This document shows, piece after piece, positions 1 to 6,567 of a DNA stretch of 7,217 nt. The position numbers and the translations under genes are program-made. The notes beneath the pieces were generated by a model. The model was not told where the DNA came from. It made no database searches and saw nothing but the letters and a program-made list of their open reading frames with translations. Origin of the DNA: Oligoflexia bacterium (GTDB lineage Bacteria; Bdellovibrionota; Bdellovibrionia; Bdellovibrionales; UBA1609); contig JAPPIY010000226.1 in NCBI GenBank assembly GCA_026914095.1, positions 1 through 7,217 on the forward strand, given 5' to 3'. Within the stretch, counting starts at the first letter, position 1. Every line of letters starts with the position of its first letter.

Positions 1-2
1 GG

Positions 3-89
3 CATTCTATTATGGCGGAAACGATTTTTAATCAAACACATTTAAACAAATTCGGTTTTAAGATAGATTTTTATACCAAGAATACATGA
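3..89 (+). CDS. possible C-terminal tail of a plus-strand gene entering from the left
   Basis: A plus-strand frame is open from the window edge for 28 codons and stops with TGA at 87-89, directly against the hairpin at 89-116. The tail reads like ordinary protein (HSIMAETIFNQTHLNK...). The only real support is this junction with a terminator-like hairpin. The other two frames are also open at the edge, stopping at 29-31 (peptide AFYYGGNDF) and at 43-45, so the frame is not certain. No family can be recognised from so short a piece. Confidence 0.22.
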   Translation, partial: HSIMAETIFNQTHLNKFGFKIDFYTKNT

Positions 90-116
90 AATGGCTTTTA
101 AAAAAAGTCATTTTTT
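89..116 (+). terminator. terminator-like hairpin, plus strand
   Basis: An 11-bp stem (89-99 with 103-113, containing one G·T wobble) closes a 3-nt loop of A. It is followed by three further T residues, making a run of six T at 111-116. The wobble becomes a C/A mismatch on the minus strand, so the structure is better formed in plus-strand RNA. The stem is AT-rich with only two G/C pairs, so it would be a weak intrinsic terminator. It would end a plus-strand gene from the left and insulate it from the convergent minus-strand gene. Confidence 0.38.
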
Positions 117-285
117 CTACTCACTCTTAAATGTTATAAAATTGCTTTTTAGTCAGAACTTGAGCCGGTATTGATTGGGTTTATAAAAATTGGCAAATGG
201 CTAAACCTCTATTTTGAAACTATTGTAAATAAAGGCTCTCAAAGAATTATAGACACAATTAAGCCGGTCCCTATATTAAATTATA

Positions 286-2193
286 TCACCTGACACAATT
301 CTGAACAGCTCTTTCAATATCTTTTATTTTCCGCGTCTCTGTTTGAGAAGAAAAAGAATCAGAATAGGACTCAAAATTCAAACTAGAAGGAATACGGACA
401 AATAAATAATATTCAGCCATCTCATTTTCTGTTCGGCTTAAACCACCTAACACCCTTTGATTAGGATCGGGGTTAAATATATTATCTTCACTGTTATCAA
501 ACCACCAGTTGTATTCTAAAACAGAGCCTTTTGGAATAGAAATTGCCTCTTTCAACCTATAGGAAGTTTCAAATGAAGCTAACCAAGGATCAAGTCCAAA
601 AATTCTTCTCCGATTCCCTTTAGTATCGACTATAAAGGCGCTTGTTCTTTTTCCTCTAAAATGCATGTGAGGAGATAAATATTGTAAAAAATCCATTTTA
701 TTTTTCAATTTTACAGTTTTTTTAATATAAAAATGGGATTCTTGAGGAAGGATACAAATTTGCTCCGGGTTTTTAAAATGAACTAGCTCCACATATTGGC
801 TTTCAGGGCTTTTTTTATAAAATTTCATATTTATATGAGTACTGTCATCTATAATTTTCTTTCCTTGGGCTTCATAATGTATCTCAACCAGCAATTTAGA
901 TTGAAAGGGAATCTTTACATCTACCCTTCTCTCACTATCAAAACCTGCATTGCTAAGTAATGAATTATTTTGAGTGATAACCGCTTGAGCATTTCCTTTG
1001 ACCTCAAAAAACGAAAATTTCTGTTTAAACTGAAAACCTGGTTTTAACACAAGCACCCTTGCATGATGAATAATTTTTGGCTTCATATCAAAATCAATAA
1101 ACTTAATCCATTTATCCTCTTTGAATTTCGGATCTATTACAAAGTAATGATATAAAAAACCCTCCTCTGGAATCACAACTTTCTCAGGCAAGCTAATCAC
1201 ATAATCCGCTTTCCAGTTTCTTTTCCTCTCCTTCCATAAAATCCGATTCTGAAAAGCCTTTCCTTTTTTAAAACCTGTCTTCGCCCATTTCAATAACAAA
1301 GCCTTTTCTTTGACTCCCAAACTCAAATCGTTATCATACTCCACTTCCAAATTATCCGCCAAATACCAGGGAGGCATTAAATCATTCCTTATAACATGCT
1401 CAAACATTCTTCCTCTGCCAGCAACATCTTCATATCTTACAAAATTCATAGGGCCTATCCCTTTTGGATTATGACAACTCGTGCATTTATTCCGGACAAT
1501 CGGCGCTACATCTTTCCAATAAACCGCCGAAGGCAGAACAGGGCGAGAGATAATACATCCCGGCGCCGGCAACTCTCTCGGCTTTATCTCCTCTCCACTC
1601 AGTAAATTATCCAACACCTCTCTCACATAATGATTCTTAGCTTTTAAAGCCTTTTTTAATACATGATACTGATCATCTAAAGGCCCTTTATAAATCACCC
1701 TTCTATCCGAATTTAAAACAAAAACATCTCCTGTTGTTTGAGCAGATAAAATATTGATAATTCTTTGTTTTAGATCCACCACATAAAAGCTCTTAAACCC
1801 AAAACTCTTTAAATCCGCTCTCGCCATTTCATGAACCCTAACTTGACCCACATACACATAAATAAACTGAATGCCCTTTTTAGAGTATTCCTCCTCCATT
1901 GCTTTTAACCGGCCTCCATATTTCTCTGAAATGGGGCAGTCCTTTTCCCTCATAACGATCACAAAAGCTTTTCTCTCTTTTAATTCTGATAAACGAAAAC
2001 TTAAACCATTCAATGGCCAAAAAGTAATGTCCCTTATCTGTTTATTTATAACAGATTGAGACTCTTCTAAAAAAGGCGAAGGCAGTCTATGAATACAAGA
2101 AACAACAAAACTCAAACTCAAACATACACAAAATAATTTCATAGCCCTATCGCGCCGAGAAATCTCAACCAAATATAAGAATAATGTGTTCAT
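286..2193 (-). CDS. redoxin–cytochrome c–copper (PHM/DBM-like) monooxygenase fusion, predicted lipoprotein
   Basis: This 635-residue, three-part redox protein probably works in the cell envelope. Residues 18-33 look like a lipoprotein signal ending in FVVSC (Cys33). Residues 50-190 resemble a redoxin/thioredoxin fold with a single active-site Cys86 (DCPIS), so a CxxS rather than CxxC site. Residues 222-310 form a cytochrome c-like segment with haem motif CTSCH (237-241) and MPPW (273-276), whose Met is the likely axial ligand. Residues 330-600 resemble Cu type II ascorbate-dependent monooxygenases. His376-His377, His439, His509-x-His511 and Met592 match the six copper ligands of PHM in order. 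The ATG at 2193 has the better Shine-Dalgarno, but an internal ATG at 2142 (Met18) would give a cleaner signal peptide. The gene overlaps ftsI by 29 nt and is probably cotranscribed. Electron flow from haem to copper is inference and the substrate is unknown. Confidence 0.85.
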   Translation of the reverse strand: MNTLFLYLVEISRRDRAMKLFCVCLSLSFVVSCIHRLPSPFLEESQSVINKQIRDITFWPLNGLSFRLSELKERKAFVIVMREKDCPISEKYGGRLKAMEEEYSKKGIQFIYVYVGQVRVHEMARADLKSFGFKSFYVVDLKQRIINILSAQTTGDVFVLNSDRRVIYKGPLDDQYHVLKKALKAKNHYVREVLDNLLSGEEIKPRELPAPGCIISRPVLPSAVYWKDVAPIVRNKCTSCHNPKGIGPMNFVRYEDVAGRGRMFEHVIRNDLMPPWYLADNLEVEYDNDLSLGVKEKALLLKWAKTGFKKGKAFQNRILWKERKRNWKADYVISLPEKVVIPEEGFLYHYFVIDPKFKEDKWIKFIDFDMKPKIIHHARVLVLKPGFQFKQKFSFFEVKGNAQAVITQNNSLLSNAGFDSERRVDVKIPFQSKLLVEIHYEAQGKKIIDDSTHINMKFYKKSPESQYVELVHFKNPEQICILPQESHFYIKKTVKLKNKMDFLQYLSPHMHFRGKRTSAFIVDTKGNRRRIFGLDPWLASFETSYRLKEAISIPKGSVLEYNWWFDNSEDNIFNPDPNQRVLGGLSRTENEMAEYYLFVRIPSSLNFESYSDSFSSQTETRKIKDIERAVQNCVR

Positions 2194-4198
2194 TTTTATC
2201 CCCTTGTGGAATACTCTTTAAAAGACGGCCAGAACCCTGAATTTTTACCCTTAAATCCTTATTATCTAATTGCTTGAGAATCTGTCTTAAGCTTAAACCT
2301 TTTAAATCATGAATAAAGAAAGGATTGTGTTTTGTTAAACCTTGGTTTTCAATATTTGTAATGGAACGAGAAATAAACGAATCACTTTTTATATTAGAGT
2401 TTCTTTCTTTTTCTAAAAGCCATTTCGTTTTAATTGACTCTTTTTGAGAATTCCCAGAGCGATCCCCTGCGCTAGTTAAAACTATATTTTCTTCTTCTAA
2501 TACAGTGGGTAATAAGCCCGCCTGCCTCACAGCATAAGAGGCCACCCTTGAAAAGAGAGGAGCAACCAATGAAGAAGCATAAAAATTATCCTTCGCTCCA
2601 TCTATCATTAAATAAATTACAAACTTAGGATTATGAGCAGGAATGAAGCCGGCAAAACTGCTGATATATTCCCCTTTTTTATAACCTCTGTTTTGTAAAT
2701 TTACCTTTTGAGCCGTCCCTGTTTTTCCGGCTACAAAATACCCGGGAACATTAGCTAAAACTCCTGTTCCATGCTCTTCTGTCACTGAAATTAACATCAA
2801 ACTTAAAGTGCGGGCCTCTTCCTCTGTTAAAACTCGCTTTAAATTTTTAGCTTTTAAAGCTTTTTCCTCTCCTGTATAGGGATTTCTAATTTTTTTTACT
2901 AAGACAGGCTGTTTTAACCAACCTCCATTTGCAATAGCTGTGTACGCATTTGCAACTTGTAAAGCCGTGCTGGCTATTCCATGTCCAAAACTAATTGTCG
3001 CTGTCTCTATTTCCCTCCATGGAAGCTCTCTCAAAAGCCCTTTTGCCTCTCCTGGGAAATCAATTCCTGTCTTCTTGCCAAATCCAAAAATTTTAAAAGT
3101 TTTTCTTAATTTCTTATCTCCTATGCCCAAAGCAATAGAGCCTGCCCCCACATTAGAGGAAAAAGCTAAAATATCAGATAAATTCAAAAAAGCTCTAAAC
3201 TTTTTCTTCGAATCCGCTTCAGTAATAACAGCTGAGCCTATCTCTAAGCGGCCATCCTGACTAGAATACACTTGAGTCGGACTAATTCCAGATTTAAGAG
3301 CTGATATAACAGTAAAAGTTTTAAGAGTGCTTCCTGGCTCAAAGATATCGGTAATCGCTCGGTTGCGGCGTATCCAAGCTGGCGCCTTTAAGGCCTGATT
3401 GGAACTATAGTTAGGCAAATTTGCCATAGCCAAAACTTCTGAAGTCTCCGCTGACAATATTAAACCAATAGCTGATTCTGCTTGAGATTTTTCTATGGCT
3501 TGCTTCAAACCCTTTTCCAAATAAAACTGCAAATCACTATCTATTGTCAGGTGCGCATCATAGCCACTCACTTTGGAAATAAAAGGAGAAAAGTCCCTAA
3601 AAAGAGGCCTTCCCCTTGCATCTCTTTGTATCAAAACTTTTTGAGATTCCCCCTTTAAAATATCCTCATATTGTCTTTCAATCCCTTCAAGCCCCTGCCC
3701 CTCTACTCCTGTGAATCCTAAAACCTGAGATAAAGAGTTTTCATGGGTGTAAAATCTTTTGCTTTCCTTAAGAAAATAAAGCCCTTTTAAATTCCAAGAT
3801 TTAATTTGTTTCAGCTCTCTCTTGCTCAAATGCCTTTTAACCCATACAAACCGCTTATTTTTATTTAAAAATTTTTTCAAAAAAAAACTTTTTGGCTTAC
3901 AGAAAAGCTGAGCTAGTTTTTTAGCAGAATAATAAGGCTCCTTCATTCGTTTGGGGTCAGCAAATAAAGATTGAGAGGGAATTGAAATAGCCAGCTCCTT
4001 ATTATGACGATCATAGATATTTCCCCGCCGGGGCTTTAAGGTGACAGTTCTTTCAAACAATTTGTCTTGAAGTCTTGAGAGCTTTGAATTAGGAATCAGC
4101 TGTAGCCAAGCGCTTCTTATAAGCAAAACAGACCATAAAACCGCAAAAACAAAAACAACAAAAAAGATGCGCTGACTGATTATTTGGCCTTTAAACAT
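2165..4198 (-). CDS. ftsI: peptidoglycan D,D-transpeptidase FtsI (class B PBP, PBP3) with PASTA-like tail
   Basis: This is the septal peptidoglycan cross-linking enzyme. It is anchored in the inner membrane by one segment (about residues 11-28), with the rest in the periplasm. The PBP dimerisation/pedestal region runs from about 52 (PRRGNIYDR) to 210. The transpeptidase domain carries the three penicillin-binding motifs: S290-T-L-K293 with nucleophile Ser290, S347-S-N349, and K492-T-G494. A variable linker (about 565-622) leads to a C-terminal PASTA-like segment (about 625-677; DLKGLSLRQILKQLD then VKIQGSGR) that is slightly short at its end. At 677 residues it is longer than E. coli FtsI because of this tail. 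GGAGAG at 4205-4210, 6 nt before the ATG, supports the start. It lies after rsmH and ftsL, the usual dcw order. The next gene is not murE but the overlapping redox lipoprotein. Confidence 0.96.
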   Translation of the reverse strand: MFKGQIISQRIFFVVFVFAVLWSVLLIRSAWLQLIPNSKLSRLQDKLFERTVTLKPRRGNIYDRHNKELAISIPSQSLFADPKRMKEPYYSAKKLAQLFCKPKSFFLKKFLNKNKRFVWVKRHLSKRELKQIKSWNLKGLYFLKESKRFYTHENSLSQVLGFTGVEGQGLEGIERQYEDILKGESQKVLIQRDARGRPLFRDFSPFISKVSGYDAHLTIDSDLQFYLEKGLKQAIEKSQAESAIGLILSAETSEVLAMANLPNYSSNQALKAPAWIRRNRAITDIFEPGSTLKTFTVISALKSGISPTQVYSSQDGRLEIGSAVITEADSKKKFRAFLNLSDILAFSSNVGAGSIALGIGDKKLRKTFKIFGFGKKTGIDFPGEAKGLLRELPWREIETATISFGHGIASTALQVANAYTAIANGGWLKQPVLVKKIRNPYTGEEKALKAKNLKRVLTEEEARTLSLMLISVTEEHGTGVLANVPGYFVAGKTGTAQKVNLQNRGYKKGEYISSFAGFIPAHNPKFVIYLMIDGAKDNFYASSLVAPLFSRVASYAVRQAGLLPTVLEEENIVLTSAGDRSGNSQKESIKTKWLLEKERNSNIKSDSFISRSITNIENQGLTKHNPFFIHDLKGLSLRQILKQLDNKDLRVKIQGSGRLLKSIPQGDKNEHIILIFG
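2200..2205 (-). promoter_or_regulatory. Shine-Dalgarno inside the end of ftsI
   Basis: On the minus strand AAGGGG lies 6 nt before the ATG at 2191-2193, within the last ftsI codons. It favours the overlapping start for the fusion lipoprotein. The alternative ATG at 2140-2142 has only AGGG at 2 nt spacing. The arrangement suggests translational coupling to ftsI. Confidence 0.6.
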
Positions 4199-4228
4199 AG
4201 CAGTCTCTCCAAACCTAGTTGCATTTAT

Positions 4229-4264
4229 ACCAGATTTTAATTAAAACAAAAAGTCTGGTTTTTT
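4229..4264. other. stem-loop between ftsL and ftsI
   Basis: ACCAGA (4229-4234) pairs with TCTGGT (4254-4259), and the stem extends inward through a T·G pair and three T-A pairs to an 11-nt loop. On the plus strand it is followed by a T run to 4264 and looks like a terminator, but no plus-strand gene needs one here. In the ftsL–ftsI transcript the order is reversed: an A-rich stretch precedes the hairpin and no U run follows. In that sense it is more likely an RNA-processing or stabilising hairpin, or a weak attenuator, than a terminator. Confidence 0.4.
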
Positions 4265-4276
4265 CTTCAAAATATT

Positions 4277-4573
4277 TTAGTCAATCACAGTAGCTCTTCC
4301 ATTGATGACTTGTATAATTTGTCCTTGCTTTTTATAATCAAAAGCGTGTTTTTTCGCCAAATTTTCTAATCTTTTTGTCTGAGTCATTTTTCCATAGACA
4401 GTTACATTAGAATAATATTCGTCTTGAACTTTATCAAAAGTCAAAGTCGCTTGATATAAAGCATAACTAAACCGCCTCAATGTAATTTTAAAAAAGGCAA
4501 TAACAAAAAGAGTGAGCAAAACAATCAAAAGACTGGTAAAAGGCTTAAACTCTTTTTTATTATAAAAGGCCAT
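4277..4573 (-). CDS. ftsL: FtsL-like cell-division protein
   Basis: A 98-residue bitopic inner-membrane protein of the divisome. FtsL partners FtsB and FtsQ and activates FtsW–FtsI. The evidence is its size, its place between rsmH and ftsI, and its layout: a short basic N-terminus (residues 1-11), one hydrophobic segment (about 12-30), a periplasmic helix suited to coiled-coil pairing (about 35-75), then RLENLAKKHAF (68-78) and GQIIQVI (84-90). The latter follows the FtsL-family pattern of a helix end followed by a Pro/Gly-x-G-Q-I/V turn. FtsL proteins diverge greatly, so the name rests on layout and context more than on sequence identity. AGGA about 9 nt upstream of the ATG is a modest ribosome-binding site. 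Gaps are 69 nt after rsmH and 78 nt before ftsI, wider than usual in a tight dcw operon. Confidence 0.8.
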   Translation of the reverse strand: MAFYNKKEFKPFTSLLIVLLTLFVIAFFKITLRRFSYALYQATLTFDKVQDEYYSNVTVYGKMTQTKRLENLAKKHAFDYKKQGQIIQVINGRATVID

Positions 4574-4642
4574 AGTTAATTATCCTGCAGTTGAATTTTA
4601 AATGACTGTTTTCTAAATTTCAAGCTTACAAAATTCTACAGC

Positions 4643-5533
4643 TCAAAATTTTTGAAAAACTCTTAGTTTAGCGCTTCGGCTTCTAGGATTCTTTTGTCTT
4701 TCCTCTTTTTGAGCTTGAATCACTTTTTTGTTATAAATCGCTCCTTTTCCCTCTCTAACAAATTGCCGAAAAGCTTGTTTTATCATTCTATCTTCTAAAG
4801 AATGAAAAGAAATAACCGCCCAATAAGCCTTTGGCTTTAATAAATCCAAATAAGCCTTCAAACAGCGCTCCAAGCCTGTCAATTCCTCATTCACAGCTAT
4901 TCTTAAAGCTAAAAACCAAGTCGTCGCAGGGTGTTTGTTTCTATAAAAACCGCAATGTTTTTGTATTAATTGAGCCAGCTCCCTTGTGGTTTCAATTTTT
5001 TTTCTTTTTCTTTGCGTCACAATATCTGAAACCACCTTGTAAGGATTCCTGATCTCTCCATAAGTTTTAAAAAGCCGGACCAAATCCTGTTTGCTATATT
5101 GGTTGATAATGTCTTTGGCAGTAAGAGTTTGTTTGTGGTCCATTCTCATATCTAAAGGCCCTTCTTTATAAAAGCTAAAACCTCTTTCCTTATTATCCAG
5201 TTGAGGAGAGCTTGCGCCTAAATCCATTAAAACCAAGTCAAAAGTTTGTTTTTTTTTAAAAGTAAGGGGAAACTCGTAAAAATTTTGGTTTAACAGCTCA
5301 ATTTTTTTCTCTTTAAACTCCTTAAGAGTCAATCCAAATTCAATGGCGGTATTATCACGATCTAAAGCTAAAATAACAGTTTGGGGAAATTTTTTTAAAA
5401 AAGCAAGGCTGTGCCCTCCTCTTCCAAAAGTGCAGTCTAATATACTTTGAGGCGGCTTCTCTAAAGAAAATAAAGACAACAACTCTTGTAATAAAACAGG
5501 GGTGTGTAAAGGATGTTTTAAATTATCAAACAT
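4643..5533 (-). CDS. rsmH: 16S rRNA (cytosine1402-N4)-methyltransferase RsmH (MraW)
   Basis: A cytoplasmic SAM-dependent enzyme that methylates N4 of C1402 in 16S rRNA, in the ribosomal P site. At 296 residues it is close to full family length. Visible family blocks are HTPVLLQELL near the N-terminus, SAM-binding DCTFGRGGHS (33-42), ALDRD (56-60), DLGASSPQLD with RGFSF (104-121), HPATTWFLALRIAVNEEL (201-218), ISFHSLEDR (241-249), and the C-terminal NPRSRSAKLRV (282-292). The usual HPATR reads HPATT here, a minor change. No clear Shine-Dalgarno precedes the ATG; the leader is a U/A-rich stretch of about 37 nt from the promoter at 5577-5604. It is the first gene of the division cluster in this window; mraZ, its usual upstream neighbour, is absent. 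Confidence 0.97.
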   Translation of the reverse strand: MFDNLKHPLHTPVLLQELLSLFSLEKPPQSILDCTFGRGGHSLAFLKKFPQTVILALDRDNTAIEFGLTLKEFKEKKIELLNQNFYEFPLTFKKKQTFDLVLMDLGASSPQLDNKERGFSFYKEGPLDMRMDHKQTLTAKDIINQYSKQDLVRLFKTYGEIRNPYKVVSDIVTQRKRKKIETTRELAQLIQKHCGFYRNKHPATTWFLALRIAVNEELTGLERCLKAYLDLLKPKAYWAVISFHSLEDRMIKQAFRQFVREGKGAIYNKKVIQAQKEERQKNPRSRSAKLRVFQKF

Positions 5534-5576
5534 TAAGCTTGAGTTAAAAAAGAAAGATTAAAAAATAAACTGTTCA

Positions 5577-5604
5577 ATTATACTGATTCTGTTTGAATTT
5601 TAAA
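5577..5604 (-). promoter_or_regulatory. sigma70-like promoter for rsmH–ftsL–ftsI
   Basis: On the minus strand TTTAAA (5599-5604) and a perfect TATAAT (5577-5582) are separated by 16 bp. The predicted start near 5570 gives a leader of about 37 nt before rsmH. The promoter forms the downstream end of the repeat at 5577-5688, at the same place as the promoter in the second copy upstream of bcp. Confidence 0.6.
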
Positions 5605-5688
5605 GCTTTTTCCGAAGATTCCCGCTTCCGTTTCTACAGGGGCAAAGTTTTTGCAGGGGTTCTGTCTTTCCTCAGGGGCGGAACAAAT
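5577..5688 (-). repeat. promoter-bearing dispersed repeat, copy A (upstream of rsmH)
   Basis: This 112-bp stretch aligns along its length, with gaps, to 6375-6491. Shared blocks on the plus strand are TATACTGAT, TTGA-TTTT-AAG, GAAGATTC, TTTC-ACA, CTTTCC and CGGAACAAAT. The ends match best and the middle has diverged. One end carries the rsmH promoter. The other end lies 4 nt from the TGAATTTTCGGGAATTATA module that starts at 5693. No convincing gene is seen in it. Confidence 0.65.
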
Positions 5689-5698
5689 CCACTGAATT

Positions 5699-5880
5699 TT
5701 CGGGAATTATAGACATGACCTCGCATTACTCCTTTTACTTGCTTTTTTTTTATCAGCTTTTTGCATTTCTTTTTAAGGAAACTTTATCTCTTTATTTTTT
5801 TCTGGATAAACAGCCTGAAACCCCTTATATTTCCTTAGTTTAAAGGCTTTTTGTGCGAAGTCATGTCTATAATTCCCGAA
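5699..5880. repeat. 182-bp inverted-repeat (MITE-like) element between bcp and rsmH
   Basis: Bases 5699-5725 and 5854-5880 are 27-bp inverted repeats with a single mismatch; the outer 21 bp are identical (core cgggaattatagacatgac). The 128-bp interior is T-rich on the plus strand, encodes nothing convincing and contains a nested 8-bp inverted pair (5774-5781 with 5830-5837). AATTT occurs just outside the CGGG of both arms (5695-5699 and 5879-5883), but overlaps the repeat and is not a sure target duplication. The size and ends suggest a non-autonomous transposable element or a bacterial interspersed repeat. In RNA from bcp the arms could fold into a long stem. Together with copy A and the promoter it fills the 366-bp gap between rsmH and bcp. 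Confidence 0.75.
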
Positions 5881-5899
5881 TTTCCGAACACAACCCGTA

Positions 5900-6358
5900 T
5901 TAGGAGTTTAAATTTTTTAAAGCCTTTAAAACTTCTTCAGCATGTCCCTCTACCTTTACCTTTCTCCATTCTTTTTGGACAACTCCTTCAGCAGAAATCA
6001 AAAAAGTGCTTCGTTCAATTCCCAGATAAGTTTTTCCAAACATAGATTTTTCTTTCAAGACAGAAAAAGCCTCACAAAGTTTTCCCTGCTCGTCGCTAAT
6101 AAGATCAAAAGAATATTTTTGTTTCTTTTTAAATTTTTCATGGGAGGAAATAGAGTCTTTAGAAACCCCAAAAACGACAGCTCCTGAGTCTTGAAACTTT
6201 TTATGAAGTTTAGTGAAATCAGCCCCTTCTTTAGCACATCCTGGAGTATCATCTTTTGGGTAAAAATATAAAACGACAGACTGTTTTAAACCTTGTAAAT
6301 TGACAATCTTCCCTCCTGTAGCTGGCAAATCCAAGCTAGGAGCTTTCTTATGTAACAT
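5900..6358 (-). CDS. bcp: thiol peroxidase Bcp / PrxQ-type peroxiredoxin
   Basis: A cytoplasmic peroxidase of 152 residues, the normal Bcp length, that reduces hydrogen peroxide and organic hydroperoxides using thiol donors. It has YFYPKDDTPGC with peroxidatic Cys41, the supporting Thr38 and Pro39, and the GIERSTFLI block with Arg116 (family GI-x-RSTFLI). The resolving Cys five residues after the peroxidatic Cys in E. coli Bcp is Ala46 here. The only other cysteine is Cys95 (KLCEAF), so the protein works either as a 1-Cys enzyme or with Cys95 as an alternative resolving residue. The start at 6358 is chosen because GGAGG lies 5 nt upstream and the protein begins with the family N-terminus. The same frame stays open to 6499, but those 47 codons run through the dispersed repeat and are not believable protein. 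It is divergent from the hpt-like gene. Confidence 0.93.
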   Translation of the reverse strand: MLHKKAPSLDLPATGGKIVNLQGLKQSVVLYFYPKDDTPGCAKEGADFTKLHKKFQDSGAVVFGVSKDSISSHEKFKKKQKYSFDLISDEQGKLCEAFSVLKEKSMFGKTYLGIERSTFLISAEGVVQKEWRKVKVEGHAEEVLKALKNLNS

Positions 6359-6363
6359 ATCAT

Positions 6364-6368
6364 CCTCC
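6364..6368 (-). promoter_or_regulatory. Shine-Dalgarno that fixes the bcp start
   Basis: GGAGG on the minus strand lies 5 nt before the ATG at 6356-6358. It supports the 152-residue product over the longer frame starting at 6499. Confidence 0.75.
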
Positions 6369-6374
6369 CTCTTA

Positions 6375-6402
6375 TTTATACTGATACGGCTTGAGTTTTG
6401 AA
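6375..6402 (-). promoter_or_regulatory. sigma70-like promoter for bcp
   Basis: TTCAAA (6397-6402) and TATAAA (6375-6380) on the minus strand are separated by 16 bp. The predicted start near 6368-6370 leaves a leader of only about 10-12 nt that begins at the Shine-Dalgarno. Both boxes align with those of the rsmH promoter within the shared repeat. Confidence 0.5.
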
Positions 6403-6491
6403 GTTTATTAGAAGATTCTCCTTCCTCGCAACCATTTCCACAAAGACAGGTCTCGCGGAAGCCCAGCCTTTCCCAGAAAGACGGAACAAAT
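6375..6491 (-). repeat. promoter-bearing dispersed repeat, copy B (upstream of bcp)
   Basis: A 117-bp diverged copy of 5577-5688 in the same orientation, also ending in a promoter that faces the next gene. The GAAGATTC and CGGAACAAAT blocks are identical between copies, while the middle differs by substitutions and small gaps. The CGGAACAAAT end is followed, after a 76-bp spacer, by the same 19-bp module found 4 bp from copy A. Confidence 0.65.
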
Positions 6492-6567
6492 AGCCTCAAA
6501 ACCCAAACCAGACCAGTCTAAGTAAGCTATAAAAAAACTTAAACAATAGCAATTAAAAAATATAACT

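Noticed and set aside
2128..2163. Twin-arginine export motif (SRRDRAMK) in the fusion lipoprotein
   Set aside because: Only the SRR matches; the FLK part of the consensus is absent, and the lipobox explains export better.
2940..3260. Plus-strand frame of 106 codons within ftsI
   Set aside because: It is antisense to the transpeptidase domain, whose motifs are all intact on the other strand.
5598..5777. Short minus-strand reading frames in the repeat region, such as MRGHVYNSRKF... and MQKADKKKASK...
   Set aside because: They cross repeat boundaries, have badly placed or no ribosome-binding sites, and the copies do not conserve a frame without stops.
5851..6045. Plus-strand frame of 64 codons starting in the right arm of the inverted repeat
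   Set aside because: It is mostly antisense to bcp, with no Shine-Dalgarno and no recognisable protein character.
6359..6499. N-terminal extension of bcp giving a 199-residue protein
   Set aside because: It runs through the dispersed repeat and promoter, and lacks any family similarity. The inner ATG at 6358 has GGAGG at 5 nt and gives the normal Bcp length.
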